This document shows, piece after piece, positions 8,187 through 17,440 of a DNA stretch of 64,000 nt. The DNA comes from GW2011-AR15 sp964428335 (GTDB lineage Archaea; Nanobdellota; Nanobdellia; Woesearchaeales; GW2011-AR15): positions 199,088-263,087 of the forward strand of contig CAYRXW010000002.1 in the NCBI GenBank assembly GCA_964428335.1, in the 5' to 3' direction. Each line of letters opens with the position of its first letter. Within the stretch, counting starts at the first letter, position 1. The notes under the pieces are model-generated. The model worked only from the letters and a program-made list of their open reading frames with translations, was not told the DNA's origin and searched no databases. The position numbers and the translations under genes were made by a program.

Positions 8187-8753
8187 TCAGCATTTGAGGT
8201 GATATATTGATACTTTTTGGATATCAACAAAAGTATTTTTGCTATCAATTAACTTCATCTTTAACAGCCTGAATGTCCTTTTCCATTCAAGATCAGTCTT
8301 ATTGGAGTGCGGGTGATTTAGAAATTCCAGGGAAAGCAAGCTATCTACCGCACAAGTGTATAATTTTCCAATCATGCTATTAAAGACGTCTTCTATTATT
8401 ATCACTCTTTCTGACACTCTTTTTGCTTCCTTTAATAGCTCAATGGGTGAGCAAGTATGATGCAGGACATTGCTGAGCAGTGCAACTGAAAATTCTTTAT
8501 TCTTGAACTCTGTTTTCTTGCCATCATATATAACCGGAGTAATTCCTTTTATTAAGCTGTAATTCCTTATGTCAATTGGCATTACAGCATGACCTTTTTC
8601 AGCAAGCATAGATGCAAAATAGCATGAACCACAGCCTATATCTATTATAGAATCACCTTTTTTAATATAATCTCTTATTAGATAGTATTTTTTTCCCGCA
8701 GCAATCTTGTATAAAGGCCTTGCTGTTCTCATTAGGACAGATTTAACATCCAT
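8187..8753 (-). CDS. Class I SAM-dependent methyltransferase
   Basis: A 188-residue Rossmann-fold methyltransferase. Motif I is SIIDIGCGSCYFASML, the acidic end of strand 2 is MPIDIRNY, and the FSVALLSNVLHHTCSPIELLKEAKRV segment matches motifs IV-V of Methyltransf_11-type enzymes. The C-terminus is short. The substrate cannot be read from the sequence. An AT-rich element (around 8780, minus strand) about 26 nt upstream of the ATG fits a leaderless message; the region is shared with the divergent hydrolase gene. Confidence 0.75.
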   Translation of the reverse strand: MDVKSVLMRTARPLYKIAAGKKYYLIRDYIKKGDSIIDIGCGSCYFASMLAEKGHAVMPIDIRNYSLIKGITPVIYDGKKTEFKNKEFSVALLSNVLHHTCSPIELLKEAKRVSERVIIIEDVFNSMIGKLYTCAVDSLLSLEFLNHPHSNKTDLEWKRTFRLLKMKLIDSKNTFVDIQKVSIYHLKC

Positions 8754-8867
8754 GATTATTCAAAGCATCTGTTTGTTATTATATTTATTCATTATTTTTT
8801 GTATGCTGCTCTTTCCTTAAAAAAACCTGCACAAAAAGCTATTAAATCAAGTCATATTCAGAATATC

Positions 8868-9821
8868 ATGCATATTCGCTTCAAAAAAAAGGCTTTTATT
8901 CTAACTCTTATCTTTCTTTGCCTATTATTTTTCATTTCTATAAAACTATATTCTCAGTTTCACCTGATAAATATTGTGCAAAAGCGGCAGCAGCTGATAA
9001 ATTATATATTCAAAGCAGAATCTTTGCCAGCAGGTTACCCCCAGGATATAAGTTCACATCATGATAGGCTTTCAATAGAAAGCGCAGAAAAATATACTGT
9101 CTATATGAAGCATAACGTCACATCTGTATCTTACTTTTACAGATCAAAAAATAACAGCAGCAAGCTTATGATATTTGTATCAGGGCACTTTTGTGAGGTG
9201 AGGGCGTGCCATGGTAATGAGATATCATATTTTCTTGAAAGAAATTATTCTGTGCTTGCCTTTTCATTGCCTTCTGCAGACAATAATGCCAGCCACAGCT
9301 CACATAAATATCTTGGCAGGCATGAATCAGGGAATTTTTCAATGATATCTTATTTTGTTGAACCAATAGTATTATCTCTTAATTTTGTGAGTGATAAATA
9401 TAGGTTTGAGGATATATCCATGACGGGAATATCAGGCGGAGGATGGGTAACAACGGTATATGCGGCAATAGATGAAAGGATAAAAAAAAGCTATCCTCTT
9501 GCAGGCACTCTTCCAATGGAATACCTAAACGAAGAGACTTATGGGGATTACGAGTACAGGCTGGAAGCACTCTATAAAGTTGCGGATTATTATGATCTTT
9601 ACATCCTTGGCTCTGTTCCAAACGGAAGGTCACAGGTGCAGATTTTAAACCTTGATGATGAGTGCTGCTTTCAGGGAAGCCTATATCTGAAAAAGCCTTA
9701 TGGTCCAATGATAAGCAGAAAGCTGAAATCTTTAAACGGAGGGAATTTCGATGTGGTTATTGTAAATCAGTCATGGCACGCATATTCCCCAGAAGCATTA
9801 TCAATTATAATTAAAGGATAG
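8868..9821 (+). CDS. Membrane-anchored alpha/beta-hydrolase-like protein
   Basis: A 317-residue protein with an N-terminal membrane segment (KKAFILTLIFLCLLFFISIKLY) followed by an extracellular alpha/beta-hydrolase-like domain. The nucleophile elbow is visible as MTGISGGGWVTTVYAA (GxSGGG), and the C-terminal VNQSWHAYSPEAL supplies a likely catalytic His. KLMIFVSGHFCEVRACHGNEI may form the oxyanion-hole region. I use the ATG at 8868; the open frame extends to a TTG at 8799. Substrate unknown; an esterase or peptidase acting outside the cell is plausible. Confidence 0.6.
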   Translation: MHIRFKKKAFILTLIFLCLLFFISIKLYSQFHLINIVQKRQQLINYIFKAESLPAGYPQDISSHHDRLSIESAEKYTVYMKHNVTSVSYFYRSKNNSSKLMIFVSGHFCEVRACHGNEISYFLERNYSVLAFSLPSADNNASHSSHKYLGRHESGNFSMISYFVEPIVLSLNFVSDKYRFEDISMTGISGGGWVTTVYAAIDERIKKSYPLAGTLPMEYLNEETYGDYEYRLEALYKVADYYDLYILGSVPNGRSQVQILNLDDECCFQGSLYLKKPYGPMISRKLKSLNGGNFDVVIVNQSWHAYSPEALSIIIKG

Positions 9822-9834
9822 ATTTTACAGCAAA

Positions 9835-10554
9835 TTAAACCGTATTTATTATCTTTGCAAATTTTTCTGGGTCAAGACTTGCCCCTCCAGGAAGGCACCC
9901 ATCAACATTTTTCATTTTCAGGAGCTCATAAGAATTTTCAGGAGTTACAGATCCGCCATAAATAACTTTAACAGTCCTTTCGAATTTTTCTTTTATCACT
10001 TCTTTTATGAAACTATGGGCTTCATCAGCTTGTAAAGGCGTAGCATTTTTCCCTGTCCCTATTGCCCATACTGGCTCATATGCTACTATCACTTTGCTTA
10101 TGTTCACTCCTTCAAGCCCAGCCAAAAGCTGCTTCTTTATAGTTTCTTTTGTCTGGCCTTTTTCCATTTCTTCTAAAGATTCACCGATACAAAAAACAAC
10201 ATTCAATTTATTTTTGATTGCCATATTTGCCTTTTTATTCAGTATTTCATCTGATTCATTGAAATACTTCCTTCTTTCACTGTGCCCTATTATTACATAG
10301 TCTGCGAATTCTTTTATCATCCTTGGGGAAACCTCTCCTGTAAAAGCTCCGGATTCTTCAAAATAGATATCCTGCGCAGCAAGCAGGATATTAGAATTCT
10401 TTACATTCCTTGAAAGCTCGCAAAGACATGTGAAAGGTGCAGCAAGGATTATTGTATTGCCGGAATTTTTAACCAACGGCTTAAACCTCCTTAAGTAAGA
10501 CACTGCCTCAAGTGAGGTCTTATTCATCTTCCAGTTCCCAATAAATATCTTCAT
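9835..10554 (-). CDS. tpiA: Triosephosphate isomerase
   Basis: A 239-residue enzyme interconverting glyceraldehyde-3-phosphate and dihydroxyacetone phosphate. Signatures: GNWKMNKTS (catalytic Lys), IIGHSERRKYF (catalytic His), VIVAYEPVWAIGTGKNAT (catalytic Glu and flexible loop 6), IYGGSVTPEN and DGCLPGGASLDPEKF (phosphate-binding loops). The segment after FCIGE (SLEEMEKGQTKETIKKQL) and the overall length look closer to the bacterial/eukaryotic type than to the shorter euryarchaeal enzymes. Its ATG overlaps the TAA of the transglutaminase-like gene as TAATG, so the two are co-translated although functionally unrelated. Confidence 0.95.
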   Translation of the reverse strand: MKIFIGNWKMNKTSLEAVSYLRRFKPLVKNSGNTIILAAPFTCLCELSRNVKNSNILLAAQDIYFEESGAFTGEVSPRMIKEFADYVIIGHSERRKYFNESDEILNKKANMAIKNKLNVVFCIGESLEEMEKGQTKETIKKQLLAGLEGVNISKVIVAYEPVWAIGTGKNATPLQADEAHSFIKEVIKEKFERTVKVIYGGSVTPENSYELLKMKNVDGCLPGGASLDPEKFAKIINTV

Positions 10555-12503
10555 TAGATACCGATACGTCCAAATGCTATTTTAATCTTTCTATCCAGAT
10601 AATTGGAAATTCCATTAAGCCAAAGCATTATTTTCTGCAATCCTTTGGCATTTGTACTTATCTGGGCTGAGTGCCCTGTAGTATATTTTCTGCCAAGATT
10701 GTCATGGTAGATTGCAGATATTGTAAGCTTATTATCTTTTTCAATGGCATCCTTGCCAAGGCTTACAGTGAACTTTTGGTTGCTATCAATGCTTTCAAAG
10801 TGCCAGGAAGTCTCTCTTTCATTAAAATAGAAAACAACTGTGGCATTATTTGCATCGCTTCCTTCATTTAATGCTTCAAAGCTGACATCGAATTCTTCAT
10901 AGTCTAAAATCTCAGGATAATCAAGGTTTCCAATTTTAAGTTCTGGCTTTTTTGATATAAGGATTTCAATATCCGAAGTCTTGCTGACGTGCCTGTTTGA
11001 TGCAGTTATTGCAATCACATTTATCCCGCTTCTTGCTGAACGTGAATTGAACCTGCTTGTCTTCTCCTGGCTTATCCCCAAATCCATGTAACTGCAGCTA
11101 TCCATACAGATTTTCAGTCTTTCAAGCAGTATGTTTCCTGTATTTTTCACATTGCATGTCACTTCAAAGCTTTCGTTGATATATGCAGTGCTGCCTGAGC
11201 TGCACTTAAAATCAATTTTTCCCAAGCTATTTTTTGATTCATCAATCACCAAGCTGTCTAGTATTGTTAATGCCTGCGCTTTTCCCATTGCAGAAGCCCC
11301 GCTGCTTGCCTTAAAATCAGATTCATGCATGAATCCAAGCGAATTTCTTGCGCTTATAGGAAACGTATAGATATATCCTTTTTTCATGTCACCCAGTTTG
11401 ACTAGCCATGCTACTTTCTTTGTCTCTCTTGGGGAAAGTGCAACATATTTGCTTTGCCCAGTGATAGTTACTTCTTTTGGTGCGCTCAGTTCCAGTTCAA
11501 GCCCGACATAATTATCTTTTTTGTTCTCGATCTCTGCAATTATAATATTATATGATTCGAAATCAATCTCTTTCTTGTAAGGATATAGGTTTATTTCAAC
11601 AGGATCTGATATTTTTCTGCCTGTCTCAATGACATTCACATCAATATCAAGTTCCTTAGGGGTTACTTTCCCACTTCCCTGCCATTCATATCTTGTGCTT
11701 GTCTTATCTGAGTCAGTTGAATCCTTGAGCTTGATATGCCCACCATCAATGAACCCAAACTGCCCATATGTCGGGTCAAAAGGCATCCAGCCATATCCAG
11801 GGAAATAGACTTCAGCCCATCCGTGAAGGCCCCACGGTTTCTCAAAAAGTTCTGAATTGGTATATGAAATACCTGAAACAAATCTTGCAGGGATGCCAAG
11901 AGAGCGGCAAAATGCAATGAAAAGATTCGTAAGTTCATCGCAGACACCATATCTGTTTTCTAAAACCCATGAAGCGCTCTTTGAAGCATCTGCAGTGGCT
12001 GAAGTTAAGCTGTAATTGATATTTTCTTTAGTCCAGGAAGCAAGCTTAAAGACTGCCTTATATAAATCATCCTCACCTTCAACTATCATTGAGGCCTGCC
12101 TTATTATATCTTCATTGATATCAATCTTATCCGTGCTCATTAAGTACTCAGATTCTTCATCCAATGGAAACGAGATTTTTTTATTTACTGGTAAGAATTT
12201 ATTATAAGTCCGAACTCTTGAATTGACTTCAAATTCATTTTCTTCTTCTGATTCTTCAAAAGAGAACATATAGTGAGTATCATTAAATTCAGCGGAAGGC
12301 GAAGTGTCTATTGAGATCACTTCCTGGTTAAAGCTTTCTTCAGGGAAATAATTTATGCTTGTCTTTACCCAGTCAACATCGCCAGCTGAGGAAAAAGAAG
12401 ATTTTGTGCGTATATCTAAAAGAAGGCTCTCAGAATAGAAAAAATCATCAGTAAGTGAAAATGCAAAAGGAACAAGAAGGAAAAATAAAAAAATTTTTTT
12501 CAT
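10554..12503 (-). CDS. Secreted transglutaminase-like protein with CARDB/NEW3-type repeats
   Basis: A 649-residue protein with an N-terminal signal peptide (KKIFLFFLLVPFAFS). A transglutaminase/protease-like domain carries the Cys-His-Asp triad: Cys188 in RYGVCDELTNLF, His228 in WGLHGWAEVYFPGYGW and Asp243 in MPFDPTYGQ. After about residue 300 come beta-rich Ig-like domains of the kind that make cell-surface stalks (LELSAPKEVTITGQ, CNVKNTGNILLERL, VSFEALNEGSDANNATVVF). The end is basic and amphipathic rather than an obvious membrane anchor. Its function is likely cross-linking or hydrolysis of surface protein outside the cell. It is upstream of, and overlaps, tpiA. Confidence 0.75.
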   Translation of the reverse strand: MKKIFLFFLLVPFAFSLTDDFFYSESLLLDIRTKSSFSSAGDVDWVKTSINYFPEESFNQEVISIDTSPSAEFNDTHYMFSFEESEEENEFEVNSRVRTYNKFLPVNKKISFPLDEESEYLMSTDKIDINEDIIRQASMIVEGEDDLYKAVFKLASWTKENINYSLTSATADASKSASWVLENRYGVCDELTNLFIAFCRSLGIPARFVSGISYTNSELFEKPWGLHGWAEVYFPGYGWMPFDPTYGQFGFIDGGHIKLKDSTDSDKTSTRYEWQGSGKVTPKELDIDVNVIETGRKISDPVEINLYPYKKEIDFESYNIIIAEIENKKDNYVGLELELSAPKEVTITGQSKYVALSPRETKKVAWLVKLGDMKKGYIYTFPISARNSLGFMHESDFKASSGASAMGKAQALTILDSLVIDESKNSLGKIDFKCSSGSTAYINESFEVTCNVKNTGNILLERLKICMDSCSYMDLGISQEKTSRFNSRSARSGINVIAITASNRHVSKTSDIEILISKKPELKIGNLDYPEILDYEEFDVSFEALNEGSDANNATVVFYFNERETSWHFESIDSNQKFTVSLGKDAIEKDNKLTISAIYHDNLGRKYTTGHSAQISTNAKGLQKIMLWLNGISNYLDRKIKIAFGRIGI

Positions 12504-12656
12504 TCATCTTTTCAATAAAAATAAGTATTAAAAACTTTCTTTAAAATGCTCTGGCTTTCCTCAATCAATACTTGTTTTATACCACAATCTTTTTATACCT
12601 GTAGACATTTAAAAAAAGTAACAATTATTTATTACTATAAAATGGGAGGGGTTTAG

Positions 12657-13955
12657 ATGTACAAGAAATTTGCTATAGTTTTGTTATTTTTAACTTTGTT
12701 TATTGCAGGATGCACAACTTACGAACCGGCAACTGAGCAGGTTACAGGTGAAGTTATAATTGAGCCTGAGCCTATCGGAGGAGAGCCAGTAGTTGAAGAA
12801 GTTCCAGGCAATTTAGAAGAGAATGAAGAAGTAGCAGGGGAAGAAACAGAAGAAACAACAGAAGAGATAGTTGAGGAAGAGACAGCAGAAGAAGTAGTAG
12901 AAGAAACAACAGAAGAAGAACTGGAACCATCAGCTGAAGAAGAAGTTCCAGGCATAGTAAAATATGAAGGGGATTTGATTGATTTAAAGCCTTATGTGAT
13001 GGATCCAGATGGGGATTTAGTAGACTTAGGCTACACAGAGCCATTCAATTCAGAAGGCGTATGGCAGACAAAAGAAGGGGATGCTGGACATTACTCACTT
13101 ATTGTAACAGCAACAGACAACAAGGATTCATTTGTCACAAAGCAGATAACACTAGATTTATTGCCTATAAATAACCCTCCGGTAATAAATATCGGGGACA
13201 AGGTTGAGTTTGATGAAGGAGACTTAGTTAGATTAAACCCTGATGTGTATGATGAGGACGGAGATGAAGTTGTTGTCATATATTCAGGTTGGATGGACAC
13301 AAAGACATACCAGTCAACATATGATGATGCAGGGGAATATGATGTCAAAATCAGGGCAGATGACAGCAAGGCAATAGTCTCAAAAGACATAAAAGTCCTT
13401 ATTAATGATGTGAACAGGAAGCCAGAACTAAAGCTGGGCCAGTATAAGCTTAGCGGAACAGAAGGAGATTTGCTGGAAATAGACGTTGAGACAATTGATG
13501 CAGACGGGGATGACCTGGAAATAGAGTTCTCTGAAAAATTTGATTCAGACGGAAAATGGCAGACCAAGGTTGGGGACGCTGGATCATACGAAATCGAAGT
13601 CAAAGTTACAGATGGGGAAAATGTTGTCACAAGCGAAGTTTTAGTCGAGCTTGAAAAAAAGAACAATGCACCAGTAATTAAGTCTGTAAAGATAAATCCA
13701 GAAGAAGTAGTGCTAAAAAAACCAGGCGACACAGTAACAATCAGGCTTGAGGTTGAAGCAACAGACGCAGATGGAAATGAGCTGACTTACTCATACTCAG
13801 GATTCATGGATTCAGATGAGAAAACAGTTTCCTATGGAGAGAAAGGCGGGATTAAGACTGTAACTGTAACAGTAAGCGATGGCAAGGATTCAGTTTCAAC
13901 AGAAGTAAGCTTTGAAATGAACAACTGGCCATGCTTTGACTGCCAGGTGCAGTAA
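12657..13955 (+). CDS. Surface lipoprotein with acidic linker and Ig/cadherin-like repeats
   Basis: A 432-residue protein. The N-terminus has a signal peptide with a lipobox (FLTLFIAGC), so Cys19 may be lipid-modified. It is followed by a Glu-rich spacer of about 70 residues and then four Ig/cadherin-like domains, each with a DxDGDxL or DADGNEL signature (for example MDPDGDLVDL, DEDGDEVVV, DADGDDLEI, DADGNELTY) and an AGxYxxxVxxxD strand. The acidic loops may bind calcium. GGGAGGGG precedes the ATG by about 6 nt, a strong ribosome-binding site. A structural or adhesive role at the surface is inferred. Confidence 0.7.
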   Translation: MYKKFAIVLLFLTLFIAGCTTYEPATEQVTGEVIIEPEPIGGEPVVEEVPGNLEENEEVAGEETEETTEEIVEEETAEEVVEETTEEELEPSAEEEVPGIVKYEGDLIDLKPYVMDPDGDLVDLGYTEPFNSEGVWQTKEGDAGHYSLIVTATDNKDSFVTKQITLDLLPINNPPVINIGDKVEFDEGDLVRLNPDVYDEDGDEVVVIYSGWMDTKTYQSTYDDAGEYDVKIRADDSKAIVSKDIKVLINDVNRKPELKLGQYKLSGTEGDLLEIDVETIDADGDDLEIEFSEKFDSDGKWQTKVGDAGSYEIEVKVTDGENVVTSEVLVELEKKNNAPVIKSVKINPEEVVLKKPGDTVTIRLEVEATDADGNELTYSYSGFMDSDEKTVSYGEKGGIKTVTVTVSDGKDSVSTEVSFEMNNWPCFDCQVQ

Positions 13956-13956
13956 A

Positions 13957-13975
13957 TTTTTATTTTTATTTTTTT
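13957..13975 (+). terminator. T-rich terminator after the lipoprotein gene
   Basis: Three T-runs (4, 5 and 7 T) directly follow the lipoprotein stop codon, before the promoter of the next gene. Confidence 0.4.
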
Positions 13976-13976
13976 A

Positions 13977-14009
13977 AGTGAGCTTTAAATTATTGCTTTA
14001 ATTCTCACT
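13977..14009. promoter_or_regulatory. Inverted repeat and TATA upstream of the 481-aa gene
   Basis: Arms AGTGAG (13977-13982) and CTCACT (14004-14009) enclose an AT-rich TATA-like stretch (CTTTAAATTATTG), 15 nt before the ATG at 14024. It could be an operator around the promoter; arms are short, so chance is possible. Confidence 0.35.
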
Positions 14010-14023
14010 AAAAGGATTTATCT

Positions 14024-15469
14024 ATGGCTATAAATGTGGTTATTGCAAATATTGGTCTTGATATAAGTAATCTTGTCTCAAAATATTATGCAAATTCTTC
14101 TGATTTCAATCTAAAAGAATGTGACTTTCAGGAAAAATTGCTTGAACATTATTTTATACTTTCTGAAAAAAAAGAAGAATATGGTCTTGAATTTATTTTA
14201 GGAATAAAAGAACTGATAAATCAGGCTGAGGAAAATCCCTATGCTGTTCCGGCACTTACATTGCTGCTAGATCGCCCTACTCTTGGAAGAAGGGTAAGAA
14301 ATGTCCGCTCGCTCGAGCACCTTTTGGAGAGCGGCTATTTTACAGCATATATAGATATGGTCTCAAATCCAATCCATGCGGAGCTAGATGGTGAGAAAGT
14401 AGTTTTATTTACAACAGGTTCAGACAAGTGGGCATCTGTTCCTGAAGAAAGGGAAAGGAAGCAATCCAAAGTTATCAAGGCATGGGAAGGTGCTTTAAAA
14501 TATCCTTTCAGTGCTGCAGAAATGGCTTTGCTCAGAAAAATAGGCCCGGATATACTAGATATTGGCAAGAAAATTAATGGAACAGATTGGTATCCAAGAG
14601 CACTTATTGATATTGGAGTCAGTTCTACACCTCAAAAAAGCCTTCTTCTAATAAATTACATAAACGCAAGCATAGCTAAAAAGCACAAAATAAAAGCTGC
14701 AAAACTTGCAGGATCAGGCCTGGAATTCCTAGACACAGCCATAGGTATTGACATACTAACTCCTGCTGCAAGAAGCGGTTGCGAGTATCTGGAATTGCAT
14801 TCAGACATAATGCATGCTTTTCCATTAGGTCTCAGCTTTAAGATGGCAGCACAAAAAGCAACAACTTTGTTAAAATCCAGCTCAATATCTCCAGATGAGG
14901 TTATACTGGCATACTTAGGCCAGACAGCACATAATGGATTTAAGCCGATAACAAATCTGGAGCCTCTAATGAATTATCCCGGAAGCGTTCTTGTTCTGGG
15001 AACTCATATATCACCTAATGAAAAATTAGGTCGAAGGATAAAAGAGACATACGAACTAAATTACATGAATTCAGGGATTGCAAAACTTGCAGAGTATACT
15101 CTTAGGGTTTTGGGCTTTTCATCAAAAGATATCCCTAAGGATTATTTCAGTGTCTTATCTTTATTTGGCTGGAATTGCCGTGTTTTAGATACTAAAGAAG
15201 GCTATTTGCTTTCATCCCTGTGGGAAAAAGCTATTGATTATTCAGATGGGGCAGACTTGATGCTGACAAAAAAACATCTGAGAAAAGGTGTCAAAGTTCC
15301 AATCCCTGCAGGCTGGCTTTCATATAAGCCTACTCAAGCCAGGCTAAAGAAAAACCTGAATGAGGTTGGGTGGGATCCGGTTATGAAAGCTTCAAACAGC
15401 TACAGACCTTATGATGGCATCCAGCTTAATAGTGGCATGGTTTCAGTGCTTGTCTGCAGGAGAATTTAA
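14024..15469 (+). CDS. EgtD-like (Methyltransf_33-related) SAM methyltransferase homologue, 481 aa
   Basis: No exact family recognised, but the C-terminal half follows the order of the histidine-specific methyltransferase fold (EgtD/DUF2260). Glycine-rich motif I is IDIGVSSTPQKS (residues 195-206), an acidic strand end is AIGIDIL, the signature strand-turn ILAYLGQTAHNG (294-305) stands for EgtD's FLG.TIGN, and a helix-rich end ETYELNYMNSGIAKLAEYTLRVLGF matches AYDD..GVTAAFNLN.L..L. The N-terminal ~180 residues are helical and specific to this family. It is paralogous to the gene at 15536 and, more distantly, to 42294-44774. Substrate unknown; whether SAM is bound is untested. Confidence 0.5.
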   Translation: MAINVVIANIGLDISNLVSKYYANSSDFNLKECDFQEKLLEHYFILSEKKEEYGLEFILGIKELINQAEENPYAVPALTLLLDRPTLGRRVRNVRSLEHLLESGYFTAYIDMVSNPIHAELDGEKVVLFTTGSDKWASVPEERERKQSKVIKAWEGALKYPFSAAEMALLRKIGPDILDIGKKINGTDWYPRALIDIGVSSTPQKSLLLINYINASIAKKHKIKAAKLAGSGLEFLDTAIGIDILTPAARSGCEYLELHSDIMHAFPLGLSFKMAAQKATTLLKSSSISPDEVILAYLGQTAHNGFKPITNLEPLMNYPGSVLVLGTHISPNEKLGRRIKETYELNYMNSGIAKLAEYTLRVLGFSSKDIPKDYFSVLSLFGWNCRVLDTKEGYLLSSLWEKAIDYSDGADLMLTKKHLRKGVKVPIPAGWLSYKPTQARLKKNLNEVGWDPVMKASNSYRPYDGIQLNSGMVSVLVCRRI

Positions 15470-15535
15470 TTCTTTACTTTTTAGTGATAAATATTGGTAA
15501 TATTTTTAAATATCTTGTCTATTTCGTTAATTTCT

Positions 15536-17440
15536 ATGGGTACTAAATGCAGTAGCAGGCGTAAGCGCAGAAGAAAAGCCACCAGAATAAATGCTTCAAA
15601 TGGCGACGAAAATACAGAAAAGCAAATGGCATTTCTGCTTACCGATCCTGCTCCAAGGTTTAATGAAGATCGTTTTACTCAGGAAGAAGACAGTAGTCAA
15701 TGGGAGTTGCAGAGGGAATTAGCTAAAATTGAGTCTTTCCATCAGGAAGCTTTCATATTGGAGCGTGTAAATGACTTAGCGCAATTAGTAGACGCATATG
15801 TTGCTGTTTTTAAGCAGGGATATAACGTTGCTTTTGAAAAACCAAAAGGTTCAGAACATATGAGCTGGGGAAACTTGCTGATTGAGCAATATAAAAGGAT
15901 AAATCATAAGGATCCTGCAATATTTAAGAACAGAAATGTGCTGAACCGTGAAAGTGCAGCTTATCAATATGTCTTAATCATGGAAAATTTTCTAGGCCTT
16001 AATGAAAATGAGGAGACAATAACAAGATATAATCCATTGCTTGTTCCAACCCTTATCAACATATTAAGCAAAAACCCAACCAAAGAGAAGCAGGGGAAAT
16101 CAGTTTATAGCAGGATACAAAAAGGCTACTTATGGGCTCTTACAGAAGCCATAAAAAACGCACTTCACCTTGAAGAGGGAGGTCTTGTAATCTACCCAAA
16201 GCCAAGAAGCTGGGTTACAGCTAATATCCAGACAAAGTTTGAGCTTCTTTCACAATCAATGGTGAGCGCAATAAATGAGCTTCCGCATACAATTGCAGAA
16301 AAAAACCTTCTTGAAACTTCATTTTATTCAATGATAGATACATATGCAACACATATGGCTGAAAAAAAAGGTGATTCTGACTGGACGCTTGAAACACTGG
16401 TTGATTTTGGAGTTGGTTCAAGGCCTGAAAAGACAGAGATTGCTATACGTGAAGCACTAAGGTGGAAAAATTTCCATAATAAGACAGGAAAGCTAAAGGT
16501 TGTTGTAGTGGATATTAACGAGGAATCAGCAAAAAAAGGAAAAAAATATCTCGAATGGAAATTCAATTATTCAGCACTGGAGGAAACTGCTTCAGATGCA
16601 GAGATAAAGGATTATATCAAAAAGAATGGTGCGCAGATAGAAGTTGAATATAAAGTTTCAAGGTTTGAGGATTTGCCAAATATCTGGAATCAGATAGATT
16701 TGATCAGGTCAACAAAAAGAAAAGAACAGATTGTATGCACTTATTTGGGCCAGACTGCTTTTAATGGTCACACTCCAGAAGAGAACTTAAAATTTACCGG
16801 AAAACTAGAGATTGGCATGCTTATAACTGGAGTTCATGGCATCCCTATTGATGAAGAAGAGGAGTCTCATATTAGAAGGACATATGTCAATCAATATAAC
16901 TCAGTAGGTGTATATAATCTGGCACAATTATTGATAAGGTGCTTTGGGAAAAAAGTCCCGAAATCATTTGTGACAGAGAAAGGGGAGCTAAAGCTGAAAA
17001 TAAATGAGCTTCAGATAGTTGATGCACATGAATATTTTGAGGGGATGGTCCTGGATGTTTACATGCCTTCAAATAAAAATCACAACAGGATTGTTCCTGT
17101 CTATGTTCCATTATGGAAAATTGAAAAGTGGATTGATGAGATGGATTTGCTTCCTAAAAGTGAGCAGTTGCCTATTGGGGTTAATTATCTTGTTGGTGGA
17201 TTAGGTTCCATAAAACCTTATGTTGTGCCTGACAATCCAAAAGATGAAAGGGATCAAATGGAGGAGATATTCTCAAATTGCAACCTGAAAATCCAGAAAA
17301 GATTTACAAATAAGGAAGGATTCTATGATCCAAGAGCAAAAATAGGGAGAAGATATCGGCAAGGGTATCCGCATGAGAAGCATATCCCAGGAATGTATCT
17401 TCCTCGTGGAGCAATGAACCTTATCGCATGCTATAGCTAA
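15536..17440 (+). CDS. EgtD-like SAM methyltransferase homologue, 634 aa
   Basis: The larger paralogue of the preceding gene. I use the ATG at 15536, placed about 25 nt after a TATA-like TTTTTAAATATC; the frame extends to a TTG at 15494. After a basic N-terminus (SSRRKRRRK) and a ~270-residue helical region come motif I VDFGVGSRPEKT (residues 289-300), VVVVDINEESAKKG (strand 2 with acidic end), CTYLGQTAFNGHTPEEN (402-417), and RTYVNQYNSVGVYNLAQLLIRCFG. These match EgtD motifs (ELGSGSS.KT, PVDIS, FLG.TIGNF.PEE, AYDD.AGVTA.FN.N.L) better than the 481-aa protein does. The C-terminal ~150 residues have no known match. It converges with a double Lrp regulator. Confidence 0.55.
   Translation: MGTKCSSRRKRRRKATRINASNGDENTEKQMAFLLTDPAPRFNEDRFTQEEDSSQWELQRELAKIESFHQEAFILERVNDLAQLVDAYVAVFKQGYNVAFEKPKGSEHMSWGNLLIEQYKRINHKDPAIFKNRNVLNRESAAYQYVLIMENFLGLNENEETITRYNPLLVPTLINILSKNPTKEKQGKSVYSRIQKGYLWALTEAIKNALHLEEGGLVIYPKPRSWVTANIQTKFELLSQSMVSAINELPHTIAEKNLLETSFYSMIDTYATHMAEKKGDSDWTLETLVDFGVGSRPEKTEIAIREALRWKNFHNKTGKLKVVVVDINEESAKKGKKYLEWKFNYSALEETASDAEIKDYIKKNGAQIEVEYKVSRFEDLPNIWNQIDLIRSTKRKEQIVCTYLGQTAFNGHTPEENLKFTGKLEIGMLITGVHGIPIDEEEESHIRRTYVNQYNSVGVYNLAQLLIRCFGKKVPKSFVTEKGELKLKINELQIVDAHEYFEGMVLDVYMPSNKNHNRIVPVYVPLWKIEKWIDEMDLLPKSEQLPIGVNYLVGGLGSIKPYVVPDNPKDERDQMEEIFSNCNLKIQKRFTNKEGFYDPRAKIGRRYRQGYPHEKHIPGMYLPRGAMNLIACYS

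Noticed and set aside
8799..8867. Upstream TTG extension of the alpha/beta-hydrolase gene
   Set aside because: The added residues are not family-like and the ATG at 8868 directly precedes the basic and hydrophobic anchor.
12719..13732. Long minus-strand open frames opposite the Ig-repeat lipoprotein gene
   Set aside because: Ser- or Leu-rich translations produced by the Glu-rich and repetitive sense codons. No start signals, and the sense gene has a signal peptide, lipobox and strong ribosome-binding site.
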